A stretch of 14,581 bases of DNA. Origin: CALXCT01 sp964422185. Its GTDB lineage: Bacteria > Bacillota > Clostridia > Oscillospirales > Oscillospiraceae. The position numbers were made by a program, and so were the translations under genes. The notes beneath the pieces were generated by a model, which did not search any database, was not told the DNA's origin, and saw only the letters and a program-made list of their open reading frames with translations. Below, piece by piece: positions 6,623 to 13,233 of this stretch. Location of the stretch: assembly GCA_964422185.1 (NCBI GenBank), contig CAYRAG010000043.1, positions 1-14,581 on the forward strand. The letters run 5' to 3'. How positions within the stretch are numbered: the stretch's first letter is position 1; each line of letters starts with the position of its first letter.

Positions 6623-7120
6623 ATGGGGCTGAATTATTTCCGAATCGATGACCGCCTGATCCACGGGCAGATCGTCACCGCATGGTGCGGACATCTGAAA
6701 ATCGCGGAGATCGTGGCCATTGACGACGCGCTGGCTACCAACAAGACGCTGCAGTCCATTATGCTCATGGGGGTGCCGAAGCAGTACAAGGTGAGCATCG
6801 TCACCATGGAGGACGCGAAGAAGATCTTCCCGCAGCAGAGCGACGGCAACCGGCTGTTCATCACCCGCTTCCCGCAGGATCTGGCCAGACTGCGGGAGGA
6901 GCTGAAACAGTGCGAGCTGGTCATCATTGGCAATGCCGCGAAACGGCCGGATACGAAGTTCAATCTGACCAAGGGCGGCGGCAGCGTGTTCTTCGCCAGC
7001 GAGGAGGACATCCGCCTGTTTGACGCCGTCAGCGCCGACGGCGTCCGGCTGGTCTACCAGACCGTGCCGAAGTCCCCGGCCCGGGAGTGGCCGGAAATGC
7101 GCAAGAGCATCAAGCTCTGA
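6623..7120 (+). CDS. PTS system mannose/fructose/sorbose-family IIB component
   Basis: IIB is the cytoplasmic subunit that takes the phosphate from IIA and donates it to the sugar as it passes through IIC/IID. The 165-residue protein opens with FRIDDRLIHGQIVTAW, the family signature; His14 is the phosphorylated residue. The rest follows the family pattern of single-domain IIB proteins, including KGGGSVFFASEEDI and a YQTVPKSP segment near the end. The start at 6623 has a full AAAGGAGG 7 bases upstream; the open frame reaches back to 6530 but that part overlaps the promoter. It is the first gene of the cluster. The sugar is not readable from IIB, but the downstream NagA and NagB point to an N-acetylated hexosamine. 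Confidence 0.93.
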   Translation: MGLNYFRIDDRLIHGQIVTAWCGHLKIAEIVAIDDALATNKTLQSIMLMGVPKQYKVSIVTMEDAKKIFPQQSDGNRLFITRFPQDLARLREELKQCELVIIGNAAKRPDTKFNLTKGGGSVFFASEEDIRLFDAVSADGVRLVYQTVPKSPAREWPEMRKSIKL

Positions 7121-7191
7121 GCACGGCGCCTTTCCGTTCAGGGCGGGTGCCCTGAGAAAATATCTTGCAGAGAATGGGAGGTTACAGATTC

Positions 7192-7986
7192 ATGAGCATT
7201 CTTCAGGTGATCCTGATCGCGCTGTTTATCTATCTGGGCTCGATCGGGTCAATTGTAGGCAACACCATCGGCTGGTACACCCTCGGGCGGCCGCTGATCG
7301 CGGCGTTCGTGGTGGGCCTGATCATGGGTGACCTGAAAACGGCAATGCTGGTTGGCATCCCTCTGCAGATCGCGTACCTCGCCAATGTCACCCCCGGCGG
7401 CGCCGTCGCGTGGGATCTGTCCTACGCCACCTATATCGGCACCGCGATGGCGATTGCCCTGCGGGCCACGGTGGGCGATGAGGCCGCGCTGATCGGCCTG
7501 GCCTTCACCGGAGCCGGCATCGGCGGCGTGGTAGGCGGCACGATGTGGAACATCCACTATGCGCTGGATGTGTTCGTCAACCGGTGGGCCAACAAGGTCG
7601 CGGAGGCCGGAGATACCAAACACATGTGGATGCCCAATGTCATCGGCGGCCAGACCATCGGCTTTATCTGCCGCTTCGTCCCGGCGGTGGTGGTGCTCTC
7701 CGCCATCCGCGTCGCGGGCACGGCGACCGGCATTAACATCCCCGCCTGGTTCGTCACCGGCATCTCCGCGTTCGGAAGCATGATGGCTGCCCTCGGAATG
7801 GGCATCATCCTCTCCTTCCTGGTGAAGAAGGGGGTTCACTGGGCTATCTTCCTGGGCGGCTTCGTCATGGTCACTTATCTCGGTCTGTCCACCATGGCGG
7901 TGGCGGTCATCGCCGCCATCGTAGCGGTCATCTGCTACTTCGTCATGGGCGAGAAAGAGACAAGAGAGGAGGCTGTCTCACAATGA
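7192..7986 (+). CDS. PTS system mannose/fructose/sorbose-family IIC component
   Basis: This is one of the two integral membrane subunits forming the sugar channel. The 264-residue protein is almost entirely hydrophobic. It starts with MSILQVILIALFIYLG, continues with GWYTLGRPLIAAFVVGLIMGD (a strong family block at about residues 25-45), then LVGIPLQIAYLANVTPGG and several more membrane segments, and ends in a charged GEKETREEAVSQ tail. The start at 7192 is chosen because GGGAGG lies 10 bases upstream. An in-frame ATG at 7174 would lie just upstream of that site and seems less likely. It overlaps the IID gene by four bases (ATGA), so the two are probably translationally coupled. Confidence 0.93.
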   Translation: MSILQVILIALFIYLGSIGSIVGNTIGWYTLGRPLIAAFVVGLIMGDLKTAMLVGIPLQIAYLANVTPGGAVAWDLSYATYIGTAMAIALRATVGDEAALIGLAFTGAGIGGVVGGTMWNIHYALDVFVNRWANKVAEAGDTKHMWMPNVIGGQTIGFICRFVPAVVVLSAIRVAGTATGINIPAWFVTGISAFGSMMAALGMGIILSFLVKKGVHWAIFLGGFVMVTYLGLSTMAVAVIAAIVAVICYFVMGEKETREEAVSQ

Positions 7987-8861
7987 AAACGGTCAGTAAA
8001 AGCACTCTGAAACGCTCTTTCCTGAACTGGTTCTTCTGGAACGGCTGCTCTCAGCAGGCGGAAACCATGCTCGGCATGGCGTTCGGCCAGTCCATGGCTC
8101 CTGTCATTGAGGAGCTGTATGATACGAAAGAGGACCGTGCGGCGGCGCTGCTGCGCCACATCACGCTGTTCAACACCGAGTCCCAGGTGGGCTCCATCTG
8201 CAACGGCATTGCCATCGGCATGGAGGAGCAGCTGGCCAACGGAAACGGCAGCGCGGAGGCCATCGCGGAGACGAAGGTCGCCCTCATCGGCCCCACCTCC
8301 GCCATCGGCGACTCCCTGTGGGTTGCCACCATTATCCCCATGCTGCTGACCATCTGCCTGTCCATCGCCAACGCGATTCCCAGCGCGCCCTGGGTCGGCG
8401 CCATCATCTACATCATCATCTACCCCGCGGGCACCTGCCTGCTCAGCTGGAAGCTGTTCAACCTGGGCTATAAGGCGGGCCTGGAGGGAATTCAGAGGTT
8501 CATGGCCTCAGGCCAGCTGGACCGCATCATGCAGGCGGTCTCCATCCTGGGCCTGATTGTGGTGGGCGCCCTGACGGCCAGCTTCGTCACCTGCACCCTG
8601 AACATCGACATCAAGACGGCGGCCCAGGTCTTCGACGAGGCCACCGGCACCTATGTCCAAAGCACGATCTCTGTGTTCAACCTGGACAACCTGCTCAACA
8701 GCGTGTTCCCGGGCATCGTCCCTCTGGCTCTGACGCTGGGGGTGTACCACCTGTACACCAAGAAAAACTGGAGCCCGCTGATGATCATGGGTCTGATCCT
8801 GGCTCTGGCGGCCGTTCTGACCGCAATCGGCTATATTCCTGTCATCGGCGCGTTTGCGTAA
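7983..8861 (+). CDS. PTS system mannose/fructose/sorbose-family IID component
   Basis: IID is the second membrane subunit, unique to this PTS family, and works with IIC in transport. The 292-residue protein shows the expected long N-terminal amphipathic part (SFLNWFFWNGCSQQAETMLG), then HITLFNTE, a conserved ALIGPTSAIGDSLWVATIIP block (about residues 100-120) and a hydrophobic C-terminal end. Length is close to the family norm of 270-300. The ribosome site GAGAGGAGG lies inside the end of the IIC gene. No frame damage is seen. Confidence 0.93.
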   Translation: MKTVSKSTLKRSFLNWFFWNGCSQQAETMLGMAFGQSMAPVIEELYDTKEDRAAALLRHITLFNTESQVGSICNGIAIGMEEQLANGNGSAEAIAETKVALIGPTSAIGDSLWVATIIPMLLTICLSIANAIPSAPWVGAIIYIIIYPAGTCLLSWKLFNLGYKAGLEGIQRFMASGQLDRIMQAVSILGLIVVGALTASFVTCTLNIDIKTAAQVFDEATGTYVQSTISVFNLDNLLNSVFPGIVPLALTLGVYHLYTKKNWSPLMIMGLILALAAVLTAIGYIPVIGAFA

Positions 8862-8915
8862 AAACGGGACAGTTAAGTCGCCGCTTTGCGTGAGATTCCA
8901 AAGGAGGAAATCATT

Positions 8916-9677
8916 ATGGCTCAGCTGGAATATCTGACGAAAATCCTGGAGGTCATCGACAGGATCGACAGGGAGCAATCGGAAAATATCAGGGCGGCCG
9001 CGGATCTGTGCGCCGCCACCATCCACTCAGGCAAACTGGTTCACCTGTTCGGCAGCGGCCACAGCGTGCTGCCCATCCAGGATGTCTTCCCCCGCTACGG
9101 CGGTGTCGTGGGCTGGCATCCCCTGATGGATCCCCGCCTGATGTGGCATAATGTCATCGGGCCCGGCGGGGCGCGGGAGCTGCTGTGGATCGAGCGGCAG
9201 GAGGGCTATATTGCCAACTTCCTGCAAAGCTACAATCTGCAGGAGGGAGAGGTGATGATTGTCTTCTCCCACGGCGGGCTGAACGCCGCGCCTGTCGAGG
9301 CCGCCATGTACGCCAGGGAACGGGGTCTGAAAGTGATCGCCGTCACCAGCGGAGACAACTATAAGCACGCCCGCCCGGATCATTCCTCCGGCAACAAGCT
9401 GGGCGATGTGGCGGATATCCTCATTGACAACTGCTGCCCCCTGGAGGACGCCCTGGTGGCCATCCCCGGCTACCACCAGAAAGTGGGCGCCTCATCCACC
9501 ATCGCGGCGATTGCCATCGCGCAGTCCATCGCCTCTGAGACGGCGCTGCGTCTGCAGGAACTGGGCCACGAGATGTTCATCTTCGTGTCCCCCAATGTGA
9601 CGGAAGTCCCAAAGGACTATATGCACGAGGTGTACGCGGATTACCGCCGCGCCGTATTCGACAACTCCAATATGTAA
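8916..9677 (+). CDS. UPF0309-family SIS-domain protein (probable phosphosugar enzyme)
   Basis: A 253-residue sugar-isomerase-fold protein of the UPF0309 group. The phosphosugar-binding loop is HLFGSGHSVLPIQDVF (residues 43-58). It is followed by a WHPLMDPRLM segment, MIVFSHGGLNAAPVEAA (114-130), VIAVTSGDNYKH (140-151) and the group signature HSSGNKLGDVADI (156-168), then DNCCPLEDAL. These match UPF0309 rather than AgaS, GlmS or MurQ, as recalled from those families. SIS proteins bind and isomerise, deaminate or cleave phosphosugars; no firm activity is known to me for this group. Its place between IID and IIA implies that it acts on the imported sugar phosphate or a relative of it. The start at 8916 has AAGGAGG 8 bases upstream; an ATG at 8886 precedes that site and is rejected. 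Confidence 0.88.
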   Translation: MAQLEYLTKILEVIDRIDREQSENIRAAADLCAATIHSGKLVHLFGSGHSVLPIQDVFPRYGGVVGWHPLMDPRLMWHNVIGPGGARELLWIERQEGYIANFLQSYNLQEGEVMIVFSHGGLNAAPVEAAMYARERGLKVIAVTSGDNYKHARPDHSSGNKLGDVADILIDNCCPLEDALVAIPGYHQKVGASSTIAAIAIAQSIASETALRLQELGHEMFIFVSPNVTEVPKDYMHEVYADYRRAVFDNSNM

Positions 9678-9688
9678 CCACACCTTCA

Positions 9689-9715
9689 CGGGCGGGGCGG
9701 CGGCCGCCCCGCCCG
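9689..9715. repeat. Perfect GC palindrome between the SIS and IIA genes
   Basis: The 13-base arms 9689-9701 and 9703-9715 are exact reverse complements around a single central G, so an RNA hairpin with about 11-12 GC pairs is possible. It starts 11 bases after the SIS gene stop and is followed by GTTTTAC about 6-8 bases later, which is too late and too short for a convincing terminator. It may be a partial terminator or an mRNA-stability element that sets IIA and downstream levels apart from IIBCD. Confidence 0.6.
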
Positions 9716-9754
9716 CGTCCGTGTTTTACTCCGCGGGAGAGAGGAGCATGGGAC

Positions 9755-10144
9755 ATGACTAAAGTAATTGTCACCGGCCACGCCGGCTACGCCACCGCCA
9801 TGAAACGAAATCTGGCCATGCTGGTGGGGGAGCTGGATGGCTTCTATTTTGTGGACTTTAACGAGGAGGACTCCCTGGAGATTCTCCAGGGCCACTTCAA
9901 CGAGGTGCTGGCGGAGATCGGGGACGACCCGGTGCTGTTCGTCTGCGACCTGGCCGGAGGCTCCCCGTTCCGCACGGCGGCCGTGCTGTGCAGCGAGCAC
10001 CCGGACTGGGCTGTGGTGGCCGGCATCAACACCTCCGCTTTCTCGGAGATCTCGTTTAATCTGGAGCTGTCCGCCCGGGAGCTGGCGGAGATGGCCTGCG
10101 ATGTCACCCGGGAGACCATCCTGATGTACCCTCCGAAGGAGTGA
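9755..10144 (+). CDS. PTS system mannose/fructose/sorbose-family IIA component
   Basis: IIA accepts the phosphate from HPr and hands it to IIB in the cytoplasm. The 129-residue single-domain protein has VTGHAGYATAM with the phosphorylated His9, FVDFNEEDSLE, and CDLAGGSPFRTA (about residues 64-75), which corresponds to the family's DLFGGSPFN block. In this cluster IIA is a separate protein rather than fused to IIB, and lies after the UPF0309 gene instead of beside IIB. GAGAGAGG upstream serves as ribosome site. Its end carries AAGGAG, the ribosome site of the next gene, which starts 7 bases after the IIA stop. Confidence 0.92.
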   Translation: MTKVIVTGHAGYATAMKRNLAMLVGELDGFYFVDFNEEDSLEILQGHFNEVLAEIGDDPVLFVCDLAGGSPFRTAAVLCSEHPDWAVVAGINTSAFSEISFNLELSARELAEMACDVTRETILMYPPKE

Positions 10145-10151
10145 GGGTGAG

Positions 10152-10868
10152 GTGCCGGAGAAACGGTTCAGCGGGGGAGGATGGATCCTGATCTTCACCA
10201 TCGTCATGATGGTGCTGATCTTCGTGCTGCTGCGCCTGCTGACCGGCCTGCGCTCCAGTACGGAGAGGGAGCTGAAAGAGCTGTTCCGCCGCGCCCCGGA
10301 TCTCTATCTGGAGCGCCTGGAGAACAACAAACGCTTCCGTCTGCTGTTCCGGCGCTCGGAACTGCTGCTGCTCCGGCTGGAGGGCTATATGGCCACCGGG
10401 CAGGAGGAGAAGATCCGGGACACCATCCGGCAGCTGGACGGCATGCGCCTGCCCCCGAGGGATCAGCTGGAATTCTGCCAGCAGCGCCTTTCGTACTTCG
10501 TCTCCGTCCGGGATCGGGAGGAGGCGCTGGCAAGCCGGGAGAAACTCGCCGGCCTGCTGAAGAAGACGAAGGCGGACAAGGAGGAGTCGTATCAGAAGAT
10601 CCTGCAGGACGCGGATCAGATCATCGGGGTGTTCCTGGACCGGGACACCGGTCTGCTGCCGGAGCTGACGAAACAGGCCGGCCAGACGGAGGATCCCGTC
10701 CAGCGCGGCATCCTGCAGTACCGCATCGCCATCCTGTACCACTTTTCCGGGGACAGCGGCAAGACGAGGATTTATCTGAAACGCGCCGGAAAAAACTTGA
10801 AAAATACCAGCTATGCGGGTAGGATAGAAGAAGCGCTGGAGGACGAAACCGCCCTGGAGCGCCAGTAA
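10152..10868 (+). CDS. Membrane-anchored helical-repeat protein of unknown function in a PTS cluster
   Basis: I do not recognise this 238-residue protein. Visible features are a short polar N-terminus (MPEKRFSGGG), one strong membrane helix at about residues 11-32 (WILIFTIVMMVLIFVLLRLL), and then a soluble, highly charged and almost wholly alpha-helical region. Its pattern of paired helices with repeated Leu, Tyr and Arg positions resembles TPR-like solenoids (for example LERLENNKRFRLLF, LQYRIAILYHFSGDSGKTRIYLKRAGK). With an N-terminal anchor and many Arg/Lys after it, the helical part is most likely cytoplasmic. It uses a GTG start with the ribosome site AAGGAG inside the IIA gene, 7 bases after the IIA stop, and precedes HPr by 20 bases, so it is surely co-transcribed with PTS genes. 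A scaffold for IIA, HPr or the IIC/IID complex is a guess. Confidence 0.75.
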   Translation: MPEKRFSGGGWILIFTIVMMVLIFVLLRLLTGLRSSTERELKELFRRAPDLYLERLENNKRFRLLFRRSELLLLRLEGYMATGQEEKIRDTIRQLDGMRLPPRDQLEFCQQRLSYFVSVRDREEALASREKLAGLLKKTKADKEESYQKILQDADQIIGVFLDRDTGLLPELTKQAGQTEDPVQRGILQYRIAILYHFSGDSGKTRIYLKRAGKNLKNTSYAGRIEEALEDETALERQ

Positions 10869-10888
10869 ACCAAGGGAGATGCCGAAAC

Positions 10889-11152
10889 ATGGTATCGTTT
10901 GATTATTGTGTCCATGACGAGATGGGGCTCCATGCCCGCCCGGTGGGCCTGGTCGTCAAGGCGGTCAAGCCCTTTCAGGACGCGAAAATCACCATTAAGT
11001 TCGGAGAAAAAGAGGCGGACGCGAAGCGCATGTTCGCGATCATGGCCCTGCAGGTCAAACAGGGCGATACCATCACCGTCACGGTAGAGGGCGAGCGGGA
11101 GCAGGAGATCGCGGACATGATCCTGGGTATCTTTACCGACGAAAAGCTCTGA
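10889..11152 (+). CDS. HPr-family phosphocarrier lacking the regulatory serine
   Basis: HPr carries phosphate from enzyme I to IIA. The 87-residue protein has MGLHARPVGLVVKAVK with the phosphorylated His15 and the typical Arg17-Pro18 pair. In Bacillota HPr the regulatory Ser46 sits in a KSIMGVMSL-type block. Here the aligned stretch is KRMFAIMAL, so Arg47 occupies that place and HPr kinase could not phosphorylate it there. By family knowledge this is the situation of Crh-reversed or HPr-like paralogs: competent for transport but unable to serve as CcpA co-repressor. AAGGGAG lies 10 bases upstream. The gene is flanked by the unknown membrane protein and the RpiR regulator, so it is likely a dedicated carrier for this system, though it could be the only HPr in the cell. 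Confidence 0.92.
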   Translation: MVSFDYCVHDEMGLHARPVGLVVKAVKPFQDAKITIKFGEKEADAKRMFAIMALQVKQGDTITVTVEGEREQEIADMILGIFTDEKL

Positions 11153-11250
11153 CGGCCCCCCGTCCCGTGGATGGAGCCCGACCGGGCAGCCGCTGAAGCC
11201 TTTTCCGTCATCAGCCCCTTTCCGATCCGCCCCATGAGAGGAGAGTCGCA

Positions 11251-12111
11251 ATGGGCAACATTCTGGTTCAAATGGCCGAGATCAAGGATCTCTCCCCGTC
11301 GGAGCGCCATGTCGTAGACTTTATTCTCAGCAACTACCAGGAAGTGTGCAATATGGGCATCGTGGAGCTGGGGGAGAAGTCTTTCACCTCCACCACCACG
11401 GTCAAGCGCCTGTGCCGGAAACTCGGCGTGGAGAGCTATACCGACTTCCGGCTGCTCCTGTCCGCCGCGCAGGATAACTTCAGCAACCAGGACATCCTGA
11501 AAAGCGGCGACCGGGTGCCCGTCAGCCGGTACGACTCCGTGGCGGATGTCCTCCTGAAAGTATCCGAGCAGAACGCCACCTCCATCATGGAGACCAGCCG
11601 GATCATCTCGGAGCCCACGCTGGAGAAAGTGGTCAGTCTCATGGCCGCCGCCCAGCGCATCGACTTCTACGGCGTCGGCCCGTCCCATGTGGTGGCGGAG
11701 GACGCCGCGCTGAAGTGCCTGCGGCTGAAGATCAACTCCACGGCGTTCAGCGACCGCGTGTCCATGCTGATGCGGGCGAAGACCTGCGATGAGACCGCCC
11801 TTGGCTTTCTCATCTCGTATACCGGCGAGACGGACGACATCATCGAGGTGGCCCAGGAGCTGCGCCGCCGGGGTGTTCCCACGGTGGCCCTGACCTCCTC
11901 CACCACCAACTCTGTCGCCCGCCTGAGCCAGTACACCCTCTGCGTGGACGCCAGCGAGAGCTGGGACCGCCTGGGCGGCATGTCCAGCCGGATCTCCACC
12001 CTGAATGTGGTGGACGCCCTGTTCACCGCTCTTCTCAACACAAACTACGACCAGTACATCCGCAACATGGCCGTCACCTGTGTCAACAACCGGCGTGCGC
12101 CGCTCAACTGA
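11251..12111 (+). CDS. RpiR-family transcriptional regulator (HTH plus SIS domain)
   Basis: A 286-residue regulator. The N-terminal HTH_6 domain spans about residues 1-77, with LSPSERHVVDFILSNYQ, then STTTVKRLCRKLGVESYTDF as the recognition part. The C-terminal SIS domain (about 125-260) has DFYGVGPSHVVAEDAALKCLRL and a second GETDDIIEVAQELRRRGVP block. RpiR proteins respond to phosphosugars bound in the SIS domain. Placement before nagB and nagA suggests GlcNAc-6-P or GlcN-6-P as signal and the cluster promoter as target; both are inference. The start has GAGAGGAGAG upstream. A 98-base gap separates it from the HPr gene; I found no promoter or terminator in it. Confidence 0.9.
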   Translation: MGNILVQMAEIKDLSPSERHVVDFILSNYQEVCNMGIVELGEKSFTSTTTVKRLCRKLGVESYTDFRLLLSAAQDNFSNQDILKSGDRVPVSRYDSVADVLLKVSEQNATSIMETSRIISEPTLEKVVSLMAAAQRIDFYGVGPSHVVAEDAALKCLRLKINSTAFSDRVSMLMRAKTCDETALGFLISYTGETDDIIEVAQELRRRGVPTVALTSSTTNSVARLSQYTLCVDASESWDRLGGMSSRISTLNVVDALFTALLNTNYDQYIRNMAVTCVNNRRAPLN

Positions 12112-12159
12112 CGCGGCGCGGCCGTCTCAGCCGCCGGACTTAAACCCCGGGGAACCCGT

Positions 12160-12210
12160 CCCCGCCGCTGCAGCCTGTCCACTCCTGAAAGCAGGTTCCA
12201 GGCGGCGGGG
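12160..12210 (+). repeat. Hairpin in the gap before nagB
   Basis: CCCCGCCGC (12160-12168) pairs perfectly with GCGGCGGGG (12202-12210), and an inner CCTG (12174-12177) pairs with CAGG (12192-12195), giving a two-part stem. It ends 26 bases before the nagB ATG and is not followed by a T run. It could modulate nagB translation or mark an RNA processing point; the function is unproven. Confidence 0.4.
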
Positions 12211-12236
12211 CTTCGCTATGGATAAGGAAGATCGCA

Positions 12237-12998
12237 ATGAGAATCTATCAGACAGAAGTATATGAGGACATGAGCCGCAAAACCGCGGAGCTCATCGCGG
12301 ACTATATCTCCGCGAAACCGGACTGCGTCCTCGGCCTGGCCACCGGTTCCACCCCCGTGGGGGCGTACCGCATGCTGTCCGGCTGGTGCGGGGAAGGATA
12401 CCTGAGCTTCGCCGGCGTGCGCACGGTCAACCTGGACGAGTATGTGGGCCTGGCCCCGGACGACCCCCAGAGCTACCACGCATTCATGCGCATGCACCTG
12501 TTCGAGCACATCGACGCCCTGCCGGAGAATCTGCATCTGCCGGACGGCATGGCGGAGGATCCGGAACAGGAGTGCCTGCGCTATGACGCGCTCATCGAGA
12601 GTCTGGGCGGCGTCGATCTGCAGCTTCTGGGCATTGGGCGAAACGGCCACATCGGCTTCAACGAGCCCGGCGGCAGCTTCGACTCCGTCACCCATGTGGC
12701 GGTGCTGGACGAGAACACCCGCAAGGTGAACTCCCGGTTCTTCGAGAACCCGGACATGGTGCCCCGGAAGGCCATCACCATGGGGATCCAGAACATCATG
12801 GGGGCGAAGCGCGTCCTGCTGGCGGCCAGCGGCCCGGAAAAATCCGAGATTCTCGCCCAGGCGTTCGCCGGCCCGGTGACCCCGCGGCTGCCCGCCTCCA
12901 TCCTGCAGCTGCACCCGGATGTCATTCTGGTGGCGGATCGTGCGGCCCTCTCCGGCCTTACCCGCAGGGGAGTGGTTCCGTCCCGTACCCCTGTCTGA
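12237..12998 (+). CDS. nagB: Glucosamine-6-phosphate deaminase
   Basis: NagB converts glucosamine-6-phosphate to fructose-6-phosphate and ammonia, feeding amino sugars into glycolysis. The 253-residue protein has GLATGSTPVGAY (phosphate loop, residues 33-44), NLDEYVGL (Asp67, equivalent to E. coli Asp72), GIGRNGHIGFNEPG (His138 and Glu143, equivalent to His143 and Glu148), and ITMGIQNIMGAKRVLL. Asn136 stands where E. coli has Asp141; Asn there is common in Bacillota NagB, so this is not a defect. The short length fits the non-allosteric type that lacks the E. coli C-terminal extension. AAGGAAG lies about 6-8 bases before the ATG. It follows the regulator by 125 bases and precedes nagA by 235. 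Confidence 0.93.
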   Translation: MRIYQTEVYEDMSRKTAELIADYISAKPDCVLGLATGSTPVGAYRMLSGWCGEGYLSFAGVRTVNLDEYVGLAPDDPQSYHAFMRMHLFEHIDALPENLHLPDGMAEDPEQECLRYDALIESLGGVDLQLLGIGRNGHIGFNEPGGSFDSVTHVAVLDENTRKVNSRFFENPDMVPRKAITMGIQNIMGAKRVLLAASGPEKSEILAQAFAGPVTPRLPASILQLHPDVILVADRAALSGLTRRGVVPSRTPV

Positions 12999-13233
12999 CC
13001 CTGCCTGACCCCGGGGCAGAATCGACTCTTCCTCCCGATCCCCGTGCGCCGTCCGGCCGTGCGGTGTGCGGAAGAAGCCCGGCCCGGCGCCCCGTGCGGA
13101 GACACGGTCTGTCCCGGTTTCACGGCAACGGCCGAACACGCTCTCCGCGCAGACCGCCCGGTACCCGGATTTTCTCAAAAAGGAAGTGACAGCGCACGCC
13201 GCCTCCGGCTCCCGCCGCGTGACGCGCAGATTT

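Noticed and set aside
8916..9677. AgaS-type deaminase/isomerase or GlmS-like identity for the SIS protein
   Set aside because: The GSGHS, MDPRLM and HSSGNKLGD blocks match UPF0309 instead, and NagB already supplies the deaminase step.
10181..10822. 213-codon plus-strand frame inside the helical-protein gene
   Set aside because: It overlaps the gene at 10152-10868 in another frame and shows only Ala/Gly/Pro/Arg-rich sequence, whereas the chosen frame has an RBS, a membrane helix and a regular helical pattern.
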